A stretch of 43,866 bases of DNA from NCBI GenBank assembly GCA_013285595.1, contig JABDHF010000017.1, positions 1-43,866 on the forward strand. Reading direction: 5' to 3'. The notes under the pieces were generated by a model. That model was not told the origin of the DNA and did no database searches. It was given only the letters and a program-made list of their open reading frames with translations. Position numbers and translations under genes: made by a program. This document shows positions 24,956-33,649 of the stretch, piece after piece. This DNA comes from Bacteroidota bacterium (GTDB taxonomy: Bacteria; Bacteroidota; Bacteroidia; Chitinophagales; Chitinophagaceae). Position 1 is the stretch's first letter, and every line of letters starts with the position of its first letter.

Positions 24956-26491
24956 TTAATATAGATCCCACCACATCTTGGTAGTAATAGATGCTAAACC
25001 AGGGAAGTTTGCATTCCTGGTACTTTCACTGGTTGGGTAAATAAATCTCTTTGGCAAATTTTGTCCTATAAGTGTATTCTTAGACACCACCAGGAAGTCT
25101 GGATAGCCTGTTCTGCGCTGCTCACACCATGCTTCAAATCCCTGGTTGCCACACATCGCAAACCATTTTTGAGTAATGATGAAACGCAGTTTATCCTGTA
25201 CCGTTCCGGCGGCAGGATAAACGGTCCAGTAACCCGGCGCTCCGTTAATTGCCCCTGTAAGGTAATCACTGTCTATAGTAGATGTTGCCGGTGCACCATA
25301 AATAGCATCTAATCCGGTACTGTAATAATCAAAATTAGCCTTGATACCAGCGTAAAAAAGAGATTGGTCAGACATAGTACCAGTAGCCCAGCCTCTTGCA
25401 GCTACCTCAGCTTGCAAAAAGTAACTCTCCCAGCTTGTTAGGAAATTTACAGGTGCATTACCCGACGCTGCATTATTTGCATCACCACCTACATAAATAC
25501 TTGGCAACGAAAAGGAACCTGCCGCAAGCACAGCATCGTAATTACCCTGCGGAACGCCGGTAACTGCGTTGTTTGAATTAAGCTCATAGAATACATATGC
25601 ACGGGGATCTCCGTTACTATTCATACTATCGATAACAGTTTTGCTGCCAACCAGGTTTTGCGTACCTGCCAGCGTGGTTGAGCTTGCCTCTGCATAAAGC
25701 GGGTTTTTACTAGCCGCAGAGTAGCCGAAACCAATTTTTGCATCATCGCCAGGCCCTATCAAACTAAAGCCCGGGGTTGCGTACAATGCAGCTATGCCAG
25801 CTTTTGCATCAACAGGATCGATGCCCGACATACGAAGCAGTATTCTCAGTTTAAGTGTATATGCGAATTTCTGCCACTTGGTCATATCACCACCATACAT
25901 AAGGTCATCAGCGCCCGGCAAAATTGCGTCAGCCGGATTCATCAGTTTAAGGCCTGAATCAATATCGGCAAGTATACCATTATAAATTACCCTTTGTGAG
26001 TCAAATTTCGGATTCAGGATGTTGCTGTCTGCTACCTGTCCTTTCAGCGCTTGTTTATATGGCGCATCGCCAAACGCATCAGTTATCAGCTGGAAAGTAT
26101 ACGCCTTCATTACGTAGGCAATTGCCACGTATTGCTTTTTCTTTTGAGAATCCGCAAGCTTGGTAAGCTGGTAGAAATTTTCAGCTGCGGTATACATTTC
26201 ACTCCACGGCCCTACAAAATAATCCTGGCTGGGCGCATATTGCTCCACCGACCGAAATTGACTGGAATTCGGGTTTTGCGTCCAGTATTCTGCCCAAAAA
26301 GATCCATTTACCTCAAAATCCGAACCTAGAGAATACGCCACGTACAATTGCGCTGCAGGCAGCAGCGTTTGTACAGTCGCAGTTTGTGTGATATTCGGGT
26401 CTTTATTTACGTTCATAAATTTCCGGCAGGAAGCAAACCCCAATGAAAGGCCTGCCACCACTATGAAAATATTTCTTCTGTTTATTGACAT
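24956..26491 (-). CDS. SusD/RagB-like nutrient-binding outer-membrane lipoprotein
   Basis: The 511-residue protein has a lipoprotein signal (MSINRRNIFIVVAGLSLGFASC). It shows the features of the SusD-like_2 family: NVNKDPNITQ close to the N-terminus, helical TPR-like repeats (AENFYQLTKLADSQKKKQYVAIAYVMKAYTFQLITDAFGDAPY), and a typical end (FEAWCEQRRTGYPDF, RFIYPTSESTRNA). The protein caps the SusC channel and binds the ligand at the cell surface. The family handles both glycans and peptides, so the cargo is open. It is 27 bp downstream of the SusC gene. Confidence 0.93.
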   Translation of the reverse strand: MSINRRNIFIVVAGLSLGFASCRKFMNVNKDPNITQTATVQTLLPAAQLYVAYSLGSDFEVNGSFWAEYWTQNPNSSQFRSVEQYAPSQDYFVGPWSEMYTAAENFYQLTKLADSQKKKQYVAIAYVMKAYTFQLITDAFGDAPYKQALKGQVADSNILNPKFDSQRVIYNGILADIDSGLKLMNPADAILPGADDLMYGGDMTKWQKFAYTLKLRILLRMSGIDPVDAKAGIAALYATPGFSLIGPGDDAKIGFGYSAASKNPLYAEASSTTLAGTQNLVGSKTVIDSMNSNGDPRAYVFYELNSNNAVTGVPQGNYDAVLAAGSFSLPSIYVGGDANNAASGNAPVNFLTSWESYFLQAEVAARGWATGTMSDQSLFYAGIKANFDYYSTGLDAIYGAPATSTIDSDYLTGAINGAPGYWTVYPAAGTVQDKLRFIITQKWFAMCGNQGFEAWCEQRRTGYPDFLVVSKNTLIGQNLPKRFIYPTSESTRNANFPGLASITTKMWWDLY

Positions 26492-26518
26492 ACAAGTATT
26501 TTTTGTAGTTATTAAGGT

Positions 26519-29500
26519 TTAGAAAGTAACTTTTAAGAATGCTCCATAATTTCTTAAAGACGGACGCCCTGTAAAGTTAAATCCCTGGCCATTTTGTGTT
26601 GCGCCGGCTGAGCTCTCTTCCGGATCATCATATTTATTGCTTTTTGCAGTCCATATAAGCAGGTTATTACCAAATATACCTGCCTCTAGTGAGCCGAATG
26701 GGCTGTGCATATAGTATTTCTGAGGTATCTTATAAGACAGTGCGGCCTCTTGTAGTTTCACGTAGCTTGCATCCACAAGGCCCTGGCCCGGAAGGTTGTT
26801 GCTTTCTATATTAGTGTAGTAAGTGTAGGGCGAAAATGGCGTAGTGTTCTTCACATAGTTACCGGTATTGCCTATCTCATTTACAGAATTAGCCCATACA
26901 TACGGGTTGCGGTTGTTAACCGTTGTTTCCTGCGAAGTTCCGTTGAAATCAGTGTTCAATTTATTTTCACTGAAGAATTTGCCACCTTGCTTGGTCACAA
27001 ACAATACATGCAGCTTTATGCCCTTGTAGCTAAGATCAGTACCCCACGATGCCTGGAATTTAGGTTGGAACGATCCATCATAAATAGCTTTTTTCGTAGC
27101 TATCGGCAAGCCGGTTTTAGCATCAACCAATACAGACTGCTGGCCATTGTAATTTACATACTGTAAGTCGGTAGTATAAAAAGTACCTAATGGATGCCCC
27201 ACGGCAGCTACTATATCCATCCCTTGGAAGCCGTTGGCGCCAGGCCCTACAGATACATGGTCAAGTCCGCTGGTCAGGCTTTCTACATTATTGATATTAT
27301 GTGTGTACGTACCGAAGAGGTCCCATCTCAGCCCGTATTTTGTGCTGATCGGCGTTCCTCTCAGGCTTATTTCTTCGCCTTTGTTACTGATATCACCTAT
27401 ATTCTCAAATTCAAATCCATAACCTGAACTTGGAGGAAGTGTAACCGCAGTGATCAGGTTATGGGTATACGATTGGTAATAAGTAAACGATAGCGATATG
27501 CGATCTTTAAGAAATGAAAGATCAACCCCCGCCTCATAATCATGTGTCAATTCTGGCTTTAGGTTAGCAAGGCCAAAAGTGTTTGATATCTGGTATGCAG
27601 CTACACTGTTAAAAGGTGGCGCTATATTACCAAACGAACCACTGCCCGAAGTTGGGATGCCGCTCTGGGTATAGCCTGCCGGGTTATTGGCATATGGGAT
27701 CGCATCGCTACCCACACCAGATACACCCAAACGCAGTTTACCATAATTCAATACCTTGTCTTTAAACTTGGTCCCGTTCAGGCGTTCAGTAAACACCCAC
27801 GATACACTCGCTCCCGGATAAAAGTAAGAATTATGATCTTGCTGTAATGTAGAAGACCAGTCGTTACGGCCGGTAAGATCCAGGTATACCTCTCTTTGAT
27901 AATTAAGTGCTATATCCGCATAAACACCAAACTTTCTTGACTGCGTGATATTATTATTAGTAATAACAGGGCTAACGTTATTGGTAAAGTTATAAAAGTT
28001 AGGTATCACCAACCCGTTTGTGCCTGGGTCTATCACAGCGCTAAGCGATGCATCATCACGAATGGTAACGTTATGGCCTGCTATAACATTAAGCCCAAAA
28101 TTGTTGCTTAACGGGTGAGCGTAAGTAGCGATCAGGTCATTGTAAAACCTCATACCTGAATAGTTATTTTGTGCCAGGCCGCCCGCATTAACCGAGTTAT
28201 TGCCTATATAAAAAGGATCAACTGGCTGGCCATTGAATTCTGGCGTTTTATACACAGACCTGTCTGACGTCACATCAACGCCCACACGGTCATAAATATT
28301 AAACTCACCTTTTTTATATCCTATTTTCATATCCCCTATCACCCTGTCGGTCTTATCACGGTTGTCATAATTCTGGGCTATCCAGTATGGGTTCTTGGTA
28401 TAAGCGCCATAATACCCGTAGCGCTCCACACCCGCCGTATCTAAATACTGCTGAGAGTAAAAATGATTACCTGTATTTTTCAATTCCGAAATAGGAATGT
28501 CACGAGCGGTCTGGTAAAGGTTAGAAAGTACGCCGCCAGATGATTGGCCGCTGTTTTCCGCACGTGAATACGAATTAATATAATTTACATTGATCTCTGA
28601 GTAAAAGTGATTAGATAATTGGGTAGTACCATTAAAGCGAATGCTGTATTTATTATAGAATGTATTAGGTACTACGCCATTACTGTTCAGTGCGTTTAAG
28701 GAAAGAAAGTAGGTTGAAGTTTCAGTTCCGCCGGAAAGCGACACGAAGTTGTTCAGATCTTTACCATGCTGGTAGAAGCTCTTTATATTATCTGGCTGCG
28801 CCGAATATGGCTTTACCAAAGACTTGCCATCTATTACCTGGCCCCATGGACGAAGTTGGTTATCAAAAGGCGCTCCCCAGCTAAAATTTTCCCTGCGGTC
28901 GTCAGCTACGCCATTATATATATTTCCCTGTCCGTAGGTGTTCTGCAGGTCTTCATATTTCAGTACGTCCGATTGTGTGTAAGTTGCTTTGTAAGTGATG
29001 TCCAGCTTGTTCGGCTTGCCTGGTTCCGTACGCCTTCCTGTTTTGGTAGTGATCATTACTACACCATTAGACCCTTGCGATCCATAAAGAGTAGCGCCTG
29101 CGGCGCCACCTAATACTGATACCGATTCTATTTCGTCCGGGTCCAGGTCATTTGCGCTATTACCAAAATCCACCTGTGTCAGCACACTGCCGCCTGTAGC
29201 AGAAAGTTGGGTCGCTTGCGTTCTGTCATAGTTATTCATTATTACACCATCCACAACTATCAGTGCATTGTTGTCTTTCAAAATCGACTTTTCACCTCTC
29301 AGGATGATACGTGTAGATCCGCCCGGGCCACCTGTAGTACTGGTGATATTAGCGCCCGCCACTTTACCTGCAAGGCTCGATAGTGTACTTGTATTATTGC
29401 CTGAAGTAAGCTCTTCATTATTTAATGTAGTAGAGCTGAAGCCAAGCGATCTCTTTTCTCTTTTTACCGCCTGTGCTGTAACAACCGTACCTTCCAGTTG

Positions 29501-29797
29501 CTGTGCCATAGCCTGCAATTTTATATTCAGCGATTGGCCGGTTTCCCGTAACTCGCGTGTATTATAGCCTACAGCCTGTATTACTATCGTATTGCTGCCA
29601 TCCGGAACGTCGAGCATAAAGTCTCCGTTTATATCTGTAACAGTGCCTAACTGGGTGCCTTTAACAGATACGCCGGCTCCGGGATAGCCCAGGCCCTTTT
29701 CATCGGTAACTTTACCGGTTAGCGTGTGCGTGGTTTGAGCGAAGGACTGTATTCCAAACGTGAGCAGTAATACAATGAGTAAACAAACTCTTTTCAT
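26519..29797 (-). CDS. SusC/RagA-family TonB-linked outer-membrane transporter
   Basis: The 1092-residue protein has a signal peptide (to about FAQ, residue 21). A carboxypeptidase-like domain (LTGKVTDEKGLGYPGAGVSV, about 25-105) is followed by a plug (about 120-250: STLSSLAGKVAGANITSTTG, ILRGEKS, VVDGVIMNN, DPDEIESVSVLGGAAGATLY-GSQGSNGV). A long 22-strand barrel ends FLKVTF. This is the import channel for oligosaccharides or peptides driven by TonB-ExbBD. No glycoside hydrolase, sensor or anti-sigma gene lies next to the operon, so its substrate cannot be named. Confidence 0.95.
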   Translation of the reverse strand: MKRVCLLIVLLLTFGIQSFAQTTHTLTGKVTDEKGLGYPGAGVSVKGTQLGTVTDINGDFMLDVPDGSNTIVIQAVGYNTRELRETGQSLNIKLQAMAQQLEGTVVTAQAVKREKRSLGFSSTTLNNEELTSGNNTSTLSSLAGKVAGANITSTTGGPGGSTRIILRGEKSILKDNNALIVVDGVIMNNYDRTQATQLSATGGSVLTQVDFGNSANDLDPDEIESVSVLGGAAGATLYGSQGSNGVVMITTKTGRRTEPGKPNKLDITYKATYTQSDVLKYEDLQNTYGQGNIYNGVADDRRENFSWGAPFDNQLRPWGQVIDGKSLVKPYSAQPDNIKSFYQHGKDLNNFVSLSGGTETSTYFLSLNALNSNGVVPNTFYNKYSIRFNGTTQLSNHFYSEINVNYINSYSRAENSGQSSGGVLSNLYQTARDIPISELKNTGNHFYSQQYLDTAGVERYGYYGAYTKNPYWIAQNYDNRDKTDRVIGDMKIGYKKGEFNIYDRVGVDVTSDRSVYKTPEFNGQPVDPFYIGNNSVNAGGLAQNNYSGMRFYNDLIATYAHPLSNNFGLNVIAGHNVTIRDDASLSAVIDPGTNGLVIPNFYNFTNNVSPVITNNNITQSRKFGVYADIALNYQREVYLDLTGRNDWSSTLQQDHNSYFYPGASVSWVFTERLNGTKFKDKVLNYGKLRLGVSGVGSDAIPYANNPAGYTQSGIPTSGSGSFGNIAPPFNSVAAYQISNTFGLANLKPELTHDYEAGVDLSFLKDRISLSFTYYQSYTHNLITAVTLPPSSGYGFEFENIGDISNKGEEISLRGTPISTKYGLRWDLFGTYTHNINNVESLTSGLDHVSVGPGANGFQGMDIVAAVGHPLGTFYTTDLQYVNYNGQQSVLVDAKTGLPIATKKAIYDGSFQPKFQASWGTDLSYKGIKLHVLFVTKQGGKFFSENKLNTDFNGTSQETTVNNRNPYVWANSVNEIGNTGNYVKNTTPFSPYTYYTNIESNNLPGQGLVDASYVKLQEAALSYKIPQKYYMHSPFGSLEAGIFGNNLLIWTAKSNKYDDPEESSAGATQNGQGFNFTGRPSLRNYGAFLKVTF

Positions 29798-30177
29798 GTT
29801 ATTTTATTTAAAAATGCGCTTAATGGTCATTAATCAGACACCCATACCAAGCCCTTATAGTAAGACTTGTCACGGATATTTGGGGTGAATTTATTACAAC
29901 ATTGTGAATAAACAAAGCTTTCATTTGATTATTCTTAACAATTAGATATTCAGCCACTGCAGTTCCTGTGTTACACCGGGGTTTTTACTCCGGCATCACA
30001 ATACCAAATGGCAGCCTGCTCCTTCCATTTACCTTTGCACCGTCACGTCAGGGCGCTTTTTACATTGTCATGCAGCATATTTCAGTTCGATTTTCTATTT
30101 TTATAAAATATTTTGCTTATTTTTGCATTGATTACCAGATAGTTATATCGTTGTCATAAAATTTCTTAATGAATTTC
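29798..30177. other. Divergent spacer between SusC and rplM
   Basis: The 480-bp gap up to rplM is AT-rich and holds no convincing gene; a 63-codon plus-strand frame at 29968-30159 has no signal, family or start context. It should carry the SusC promoter: on the minus strand an AAGCTTTG with a TTG about 18 nt upstream (about 29914-29942) is a weak candidate. A perfect TATTTTTG also lies at 30118-30125 on the plus strand without a good -33 partner. Confidence 0.4.
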
Positions 30178-30208
30178 TTGGCTATCTCATTATCCCTCTC
30201 TACCTTCG
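30178..30208 (+). promoter_or_regulatory. Probable promoter of the rplM-rpsI-rpsB operon
   Basis: TTG (30178-30180) and TACCTTCG (30201-30208, seven of eight to TAnnTTTG) are separated by exactly 20 nt. The box is 69 bp before the rplM ATG, leaving a leader that contains the hairpin at 30227-30242. Confidence 0.5.
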
Positions 30209-30226
30209 CACTCCAAATTTTTAAAT

Positions 30227-30245
30227 AACCTCTTCTGAGGTTTTT
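30227..30245 (+). promoter_or_regulatory. Leader hairpin with T-run before rplM (attenuator-like)
   Basis: AACCTC (30227-30232) pairs with GAGGTT (30237-30242) around TTCT, and TTTTTG follows at 30241-30246. This resembles a small intrinsic terminator inside the inferred rplM leader, 32 bp before the start. Control by attenuation is inference. Confidence 0.35.
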
Positions 30246-30277
30246 GCTTTTAACTTTTTAACTTTTGACATTAAAAA

Positions 30278-30739
30278 ATGAGACACCTAAGTTTTAAAAC
30301 ACAATCTGCCAACGAAACTATCGTAAAACGCGAGTGGCATGTGGTAGACGCAACTAACCAGACGCTTGGCCGTATGACGTCGCAGATAGCATCTATCCTG
30401 CGCGGTAAGAACAAAGCATATTATACACCCCATTTCGACTGTGGTGATTATGTCATCGTCATCAATTCAGGTAAAGTAAAACTTACCGGCAACAAGCTGG
30501 ACGACAAAGAATACCAGACCTATTCTATGTACCCGGGTGGCCAGAAAATAGAAATGGCTAGCGAAATGATCACACGCCGCCCTAACCTTATGATAGAGCG
30601 CGCTATAAAAGGCATGCTTCCTAAAAATCGCCTGGGCCGTGCAATGTATAAGAAGCTTTTCGTTTACGAAGGCGCTGAGCATCCCCACAAGGCACAAAAC
30701 CCTAAAGTACTTACTACAGTAGGTATAGGAAAAAAATAA
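30278..30739 (+). CDS. rplM: 50S ribosomal protein L13
   Basis: The 153-residue length is usual for bacterial L13. Family blocks are clear: [49 protein letters not shown] and the late [30 protein letters not shown]13 is an early-assembling large-subunit protein. It starts a ribosomal run with rpsI 46 bp downstream, then rpsB, the order common in Bacteroidota. A promoter and a leader hairpin lie upstream. Confidence 0.98.
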   Translation: MRHLSFKTQSANETIVKREWHVVDATNQTLGRMTSQIASILRGKNKAYYTPHFDCGDYVIVINSGKVKLTGNKLDDKEYQTYSMYPGGQKIEMASEMITRRPNLMIERAIKGMLPKNRLGRAMYKKLFVYEGAEHPHKAQNPKVLTTVGIGKK

Positions 30740-30785
30740 ACAACCTGAACAATATTAAAATAACAAAAACCATTAATAAATAAAA

Positions 30786-31175
30786 ATGGAAAAACAGAAA
30801 AACGCCGTTGGCCGCCGAAAGGAAGCAGTAGCTCGCGTATACCTGAGCAAGGGCACCGGTAATATCATGGTTAATGACAAGGAATATAAGAACTACTTTC
30901 CTATCATGTACCTGCAAAACCAGGTAGAAATGCCGATGAAAACAGTAGATGTTGCAACCTCTTTCGACCTCGTTGTAAATGTAAAGGGTGGTGGCCCAAA
31001 AGGCCAGGCCGAAGCTATTAAAATGGCTATAGCCCGCGTATTGTGCGAAGTAAACCCTGAGTATCGCCCGGCTTTGAAAAAAGAAGGCCTCATGACCCGC
31101 GACAGCCGTATGGTAGAGCGTAAGAAATTCGGTAAAGCCAAAGCACGCCGTAGCTTCCAGTTCTCTAAACGTTAA
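30786..31175 (+). CDS. rpsI: 30S ribosomal protein S9
   Basis: The 129-residue protein shows the S9 pattern: KNAVGRRKEAVARVYLSKGTGNIMVN at the N-terminus, VKGGGPKGQAEAIKMAIAR in the middle, and the basic C-terminal tail KARRSFQFSKR whose last residues contact tRNA in the P site. It lies between rplM and rpsB, 46 and 79 bp away. Confidence 0.98.
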   Translation: MEKQKNAVGRRKEAVARVYLSKGTGNIMVNDKEYKNYFPIMYLQNQVEMPMKTVDVATSFDLVVNVKGGGPKGQAEAIKMAIARVLCEVNPEYRPALKKEGLMTRDSRMVERKKFGKAKARRSFQFSKR

Positions 31176-31189
31176 TTCATTGGCCATGT

Positions 31190-31213
31190 GGGTGCGCATA
31201 CTATTGCGCATCC
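31190..31213 (+). promoter_or_regulatory. Hairpin in the rpsI-rpsB spacer
   Basis: GGGTGCGCA (31190-31198) pairs with TGCGCATCC (31205-31213) with one G-T wobble around a TACTAT loop, 41 bp before rpsB. No T-run follows closely. S2 is known to repress its own operon in Escherichia coli, so an S2-binding leader is one possibility; an RNA-processing site is another. Confidence 0.35.
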
Positions 31214-31254
31214 GCCCTACAAAATATTTTTATAACATTCAAGAAATTATTTAA

Positions 31255-32280
31255 ATGGAAGATACTAAAACATTACACCAGCAGCTCCTTGAGGCTGGCG
31301 TGCACTTCGGCCACCTGAAGAAAAAATGGAACCCAAAGATGTTGCCATACATCTTTGCTGAAAAAAATGGCATTCACATCATTGACCTCAATAAAACCAT
31401 TGAAGGCCTTGACGAAGCTGCTGCAGCGCTGAAATCTATCGCCAAAAGCGGTAAGAAGATCATGTTTGTAGCTACTAAAAAACAAGCTAAAGAAATAGTT
31501 GCCGAGGCTGCAGCAAGGGCTAATATGCCTTTCGTTACAGAGCGTTGGTTGGGTGGTATGCTCACTAACTTCAGCACTATCCGCAAAAGCGTTAAGAAAA
31601 TGCTGAGCATCGAAAAAATGCTCCAGGACGGTACTATGGATAGCGTTACCAAAAAAGAACGCCTTACCCTTACCCGCAGCAAAGAAAAAATGGAAAAAGT
31701 ATTAGGCGGTATCTCCCAGATGGGCCGTACACCTGCTGCTTTGTTCATGGTAGATATCAGCCACGAGCATATTGCACTGGCAGAGGCTAAGCGCCTTGGT
31801 ATCGCCACTTTCGCTATGGTAGATACTAACAGCGACCCTACCAAGGTAGATTTCGCTATACCTGCTAACGATGATGCTACCAAGTCTATCGCTATCATCA
31901 CTACATACCTTACAGCTGCAATACTGGAAGGCCTGCAGGAGCGTGCACAGGTGAAAGAAACTGACGAAGATGCTAACGTAGATGATGCTAACGAAAACCG
32001 TCGTGGTCTGGAAATAACAGAAGAAGATGGTGAAGGCGGACGCCGTGGCGGTGGACGCGGACGTGGCAGAAGTGCCGGCGCAGGCGCTGGTGCAGGCGCT
32101 CCCGGCCGTGGCCCTGGTGGTGGCCGTGGCAATGCCAGCGGTGGTGCTGGTGGCAGGTCTGGCGGCCCAGGTGGCAGCCGTGGTCCGGGTGGTGGCGGAA
32201 GCCGTCCAGGTGGTGGTGGTGGCAGTCGCCCGGGTGGCGGTGCTGGAGCCAGCAGGCCAGGTGGCCCTGCAAGGCACTAA
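31255..32280 (+). CDS. rpsB: 30S ribosomal protein S2 with long Gly/Arg-rich C-terminal extension
   Basis: Residues 1-232 are a normal S2 ([64 protein letters not shown]). Usual S2 proteins stop at about 230-260 residues, but this one runs to 341. Residues 234-260 are acidic (Asp/Glu-rich) and 261-341 are almost only Gly, Arg, Pro, Ser and Ala, with RGGGRGRGR and repeated SRPGGG units. The tail resembles RNA-binding RGG tails. Its DNA is GC-rich (GGTGGC-type codons), and the reading frame is clean to the TAA at 32278-32280. A terminator follows before tsf. Confidence 0.96.
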   Translation: MEDTKTLHQQLLEAGVHFGHLKKKWNPKMLPYIFAEKNGIHIIDLNKTIEGLDEAAAALKSIAKSGKKIMFVATKKQAKEIVAEAAARANMPFVTERWLGGMLTNFSTIRKSVKKMLSIEKMLQDGTMDSVTKKERLTLTRSKEKMEKVLGGISQMGRTPAALFMVDISHEHIALAEAKRLGIATFAMVDTNSDPTKVDFAIPANDDATKSIAIITTYLTAAILEGLQERAQVKETDEDANVDDANENRRGLEITEEDGEGGRRGGGRGRGRSAGAGAGAGAPGRGPGGGRGNASGGAGGRSGGPGGSRGPGGGGSRPGGGGGSRPGGGAGASRPGGPARH

Positions 32281-32340
32281 GCCATTTCCCATCAAACACT
32301 AATAGTTTAAGGTCTTAACTTTTTACTTTTGAGTTAACTT

Positions 32341-32362
32341 AAAGCCCCATATTTGGGGCTTT
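32341..32362 (+). terminator. Terminator between rpsB and tsf
   Basis: AAAGCCCC (32341-32348) pairs with GGGGCTTT (32355-32362) around ATATTT. The T-run is short (TTTAATAATAAA), so read-through to tsf is plausible. It lies 60 bp after the rpsB stop. Confidence 0.65.
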
Positions 32363-32383
32363 AATAATAAAATACGACTTTTG
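32352..32383 (+). promoter_or_regulatory. Candidate tsf promoter overlapping the terminator
   Basis: TTTG (32352-32355) and GACTTTTG (32376-32383, seven of eight to TAnnTTTG) are 20 nt apart, the Bacteroidota spacing. The -33 element falls at the loop and the first base of the right arm of the rpsB terminator. The box is 38 bp before the tsf ATG. Confidence 0.42.
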
Positions 32384-32421
32384 CACCCTGAATTAAAAAA
32401 CTAAAGATAAAATTTAATAAA

Positions 32422-33264
32422 ATGAGCACAGTAACAATATCAGCAGCTGAAGTAAACAAGCTGCGTCAGCAAACAGGAGCAGGTATGATGGATTGCCGTA
32501 AGGCCCTGGTGGAAAGCAATGGCGATTTTGAGAACGCTATCGATTACCTGCGCAAAAAAGGCCAGAAAGTAGCCGCTAACCGTAGCGACCGCGAAGCTAA
32601 AGAAGGGGTAGTAATAGCAAAAGCATCGGCCGACAATAAATATGGTATCGTCATCACTCTTAGCTCTGAGACCGACTTCGTAGCAAAGAACCAAGAGTTC
32701 GTTGATTTCGCCATGAAAGTTGCCGACATAGCCCTCGAAAGCAAAACAACCACAACAGAAGACCTCGCTGCCACTAAAATGGACAATGCCACAGTAGGCG
32801 AAAAGCTGATGGAAATGGTAGCCAAGATAGGCGAGAAGATAGAAATAGCCCGTTTCGAGCAGGTAACCGCAGAATCAGTAGTGCCTTATATCCACTCTGG
32901 CTACCGTATAGGTGTGCTGGTAGGTATGAACCAGCCAGCTACCGACGAGATCATTGCCGCAGGCAAAGACGTAGCTATGCAAATAGCTGCAATGAAGCCA
33001 ATGGCAGTAGACGCCGACAGCGTATCAGCCGAAACCGTAGCCCGCGAAAAAGCCATAGCAGTAGAGCAGATAATGGCAGAAGGCAAACCAGCCGATATGG
33101 CCGAGAAAATAGCCGCAGGCAAGCTCAACAAATTCTTTAAAGACAACACCCTGCTCCCACAGGCATTTGTAAAAGACAACAGCAAAACCGTAGCCGAATA
33201 CCTTACCTCAGTAAGCAAAGGCCTCACTGTATTTTCCTTCCAGCGCATAGCAGTAGGGGGATAA
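32422..33264 (+). CDS. tsf: Translation elongation factor Ts
   Basis: The 280 residues carry the EF-Ts signature near the start (VNKLRQQTGAGMMDCRKALVESNGDFENAIDYLRKKG). The core with SSETDFVAKNQEFVDF and the C-terminal module (KFFKDNTLLPQAFVKDNSKTV) follow. EF-Ts recycles EF-Tu-GDP to EF-Tu-GTP. It is downstream of rpsB as in most bacteria, but here separated by a terminator and a candidate promoter, so the two genes may be partly uncoupled. A strong terminator lies 24 bp after the stop. Confidence 0.97.
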   Translation: MSTVTISAAEVNKLRQQTGAGMMDCRKALVESNGDFENAIDYLRKKGQKVAANRSDREAKEGVVIAKASADNKYGIVITLSSETDFVAKNQEFVDFAMKVADIALESKTTTTEDLAATKMDNATVGEKLMEMVAKIGEKIEIARFEQVTAESVVPYIHSGYRIGVLVGMNQPATDEIIAAGKDVAMQIAAMKPMAVDADSVSAETVAREKAIAVEQIMAEGKPADMAEKIAAGKLNKFFKDNTLLPQAFVKDNSKTVAEYLTSVSKGLTVFSFQRIAVGG

Positions 33265-33287
33265 GTTTGATCGTTTGATATTTCCTG

Positions 33288-33323
33288 AGCGCCTTTTATA
33301 CTTTGTATGAAAGGCGCTTTTTG
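33288..33323 (+). terminator. Terminator of tsf
   Basis: AGCGCCTTTTATAC (33288-33301) pairs with GTATGAAAGGCGCT (33305-33318) with a single G-T wobble around a 3-nt loop, and TTTTTG follows. This is a classic intrinsic terminator and marks the end of the conserved ribosomal block. Confidence 0.88.
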
Positions 33324-33347
33324 TTTACTACAAAAACTAAAAAGGTG

Positions 33348-33377
33348 TTCACGTTGGTGGCCTTTCGGGAACGTGAA
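33348..33377. repeat. Inverted repeat at the edge of the accessory island
   Basis: TTCACGTT (33348-33355) and AACGTGAA (33370-33377) are exact reverse complements separated by 14 nt. They lie between the tsf terminator and the end of the broken antitoxin gene. It could be a terminator for the minus-strand genes or a remnant of an insertion boundary. Confidence 0.35.
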
Positions 33378-33401
33378 GAAAAACCCCGCTGACTTAAGGT
33401 A

Positions 33402-33621
33402 CTAAAAAGGCGTTTTTGTTTTATTCCTTTTCCCAAGCTTGCTGTAATACGCTTTTGCTTCCTCTACATTCATTGGCGTATTCTCATCCTCTTCCATCAG
33501 CTTGTGCAGGCTATAATTTTCAAGGATCTCTTCTATTTTCTCGTAGGTCTTAATATTAAGCTGTACCACTATTTTTTTTATTGCCCCTGTCCGTTACGTA
33601 ATTAGGCTTAAGATCCATCAT
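33402..33621 (-). pseudogene. Antitoxin-like gene disrupted by a +1 frameshift in an A-run
   Basis: Reading from the ATG at 33621 gives MMDLKPNYVTDRGNKK and then stops soon after an eight-A run (minus strand, 33579-33572). Removing one A joins it to an open frame reading IVVQLNIKTYEKIEEILENY, then LHKLMEEDE and MNVEEAKAYYSKL, ending at the TAG 33402. The joined 72-residue product has the layout of small Bacteroidota antitoxins: a YVTD-x-G-xKK-xVV start, a YEK-hEEhLE helix and an acidic end. No toxin gene follows. It may be a true pseudogene, a slippage-controlled gene or a base-calling error. It is 28 bp downstream of the lipoprotein gene, in the same direction. Confidence 0.65.
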
Positions 33622-33649
33622 ACAATTCTCCAGATAAGCAGCGGTGCTA

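Noticed and set aside
29968-30159. 63-codon frame between SusC and rplM
   Set aside because: It has no family likeness and lies in the divergent promoter region.
31374-32132. Long minus-strand frame (252 codons) across rpsB
   Set aside because: It is antisense to the well-supported S2 gene, and its Pro/Arg/Ala-rich product mirrors the Gly-rich tail codons.
32027-32302. Alternative plus-strand frame in the Gly-rich end of rpsB
   Set aside because: It is Ala/Val-rich low-complexity sequence produced by reading GGT/GGC repeats out of frame; no start context or homology.
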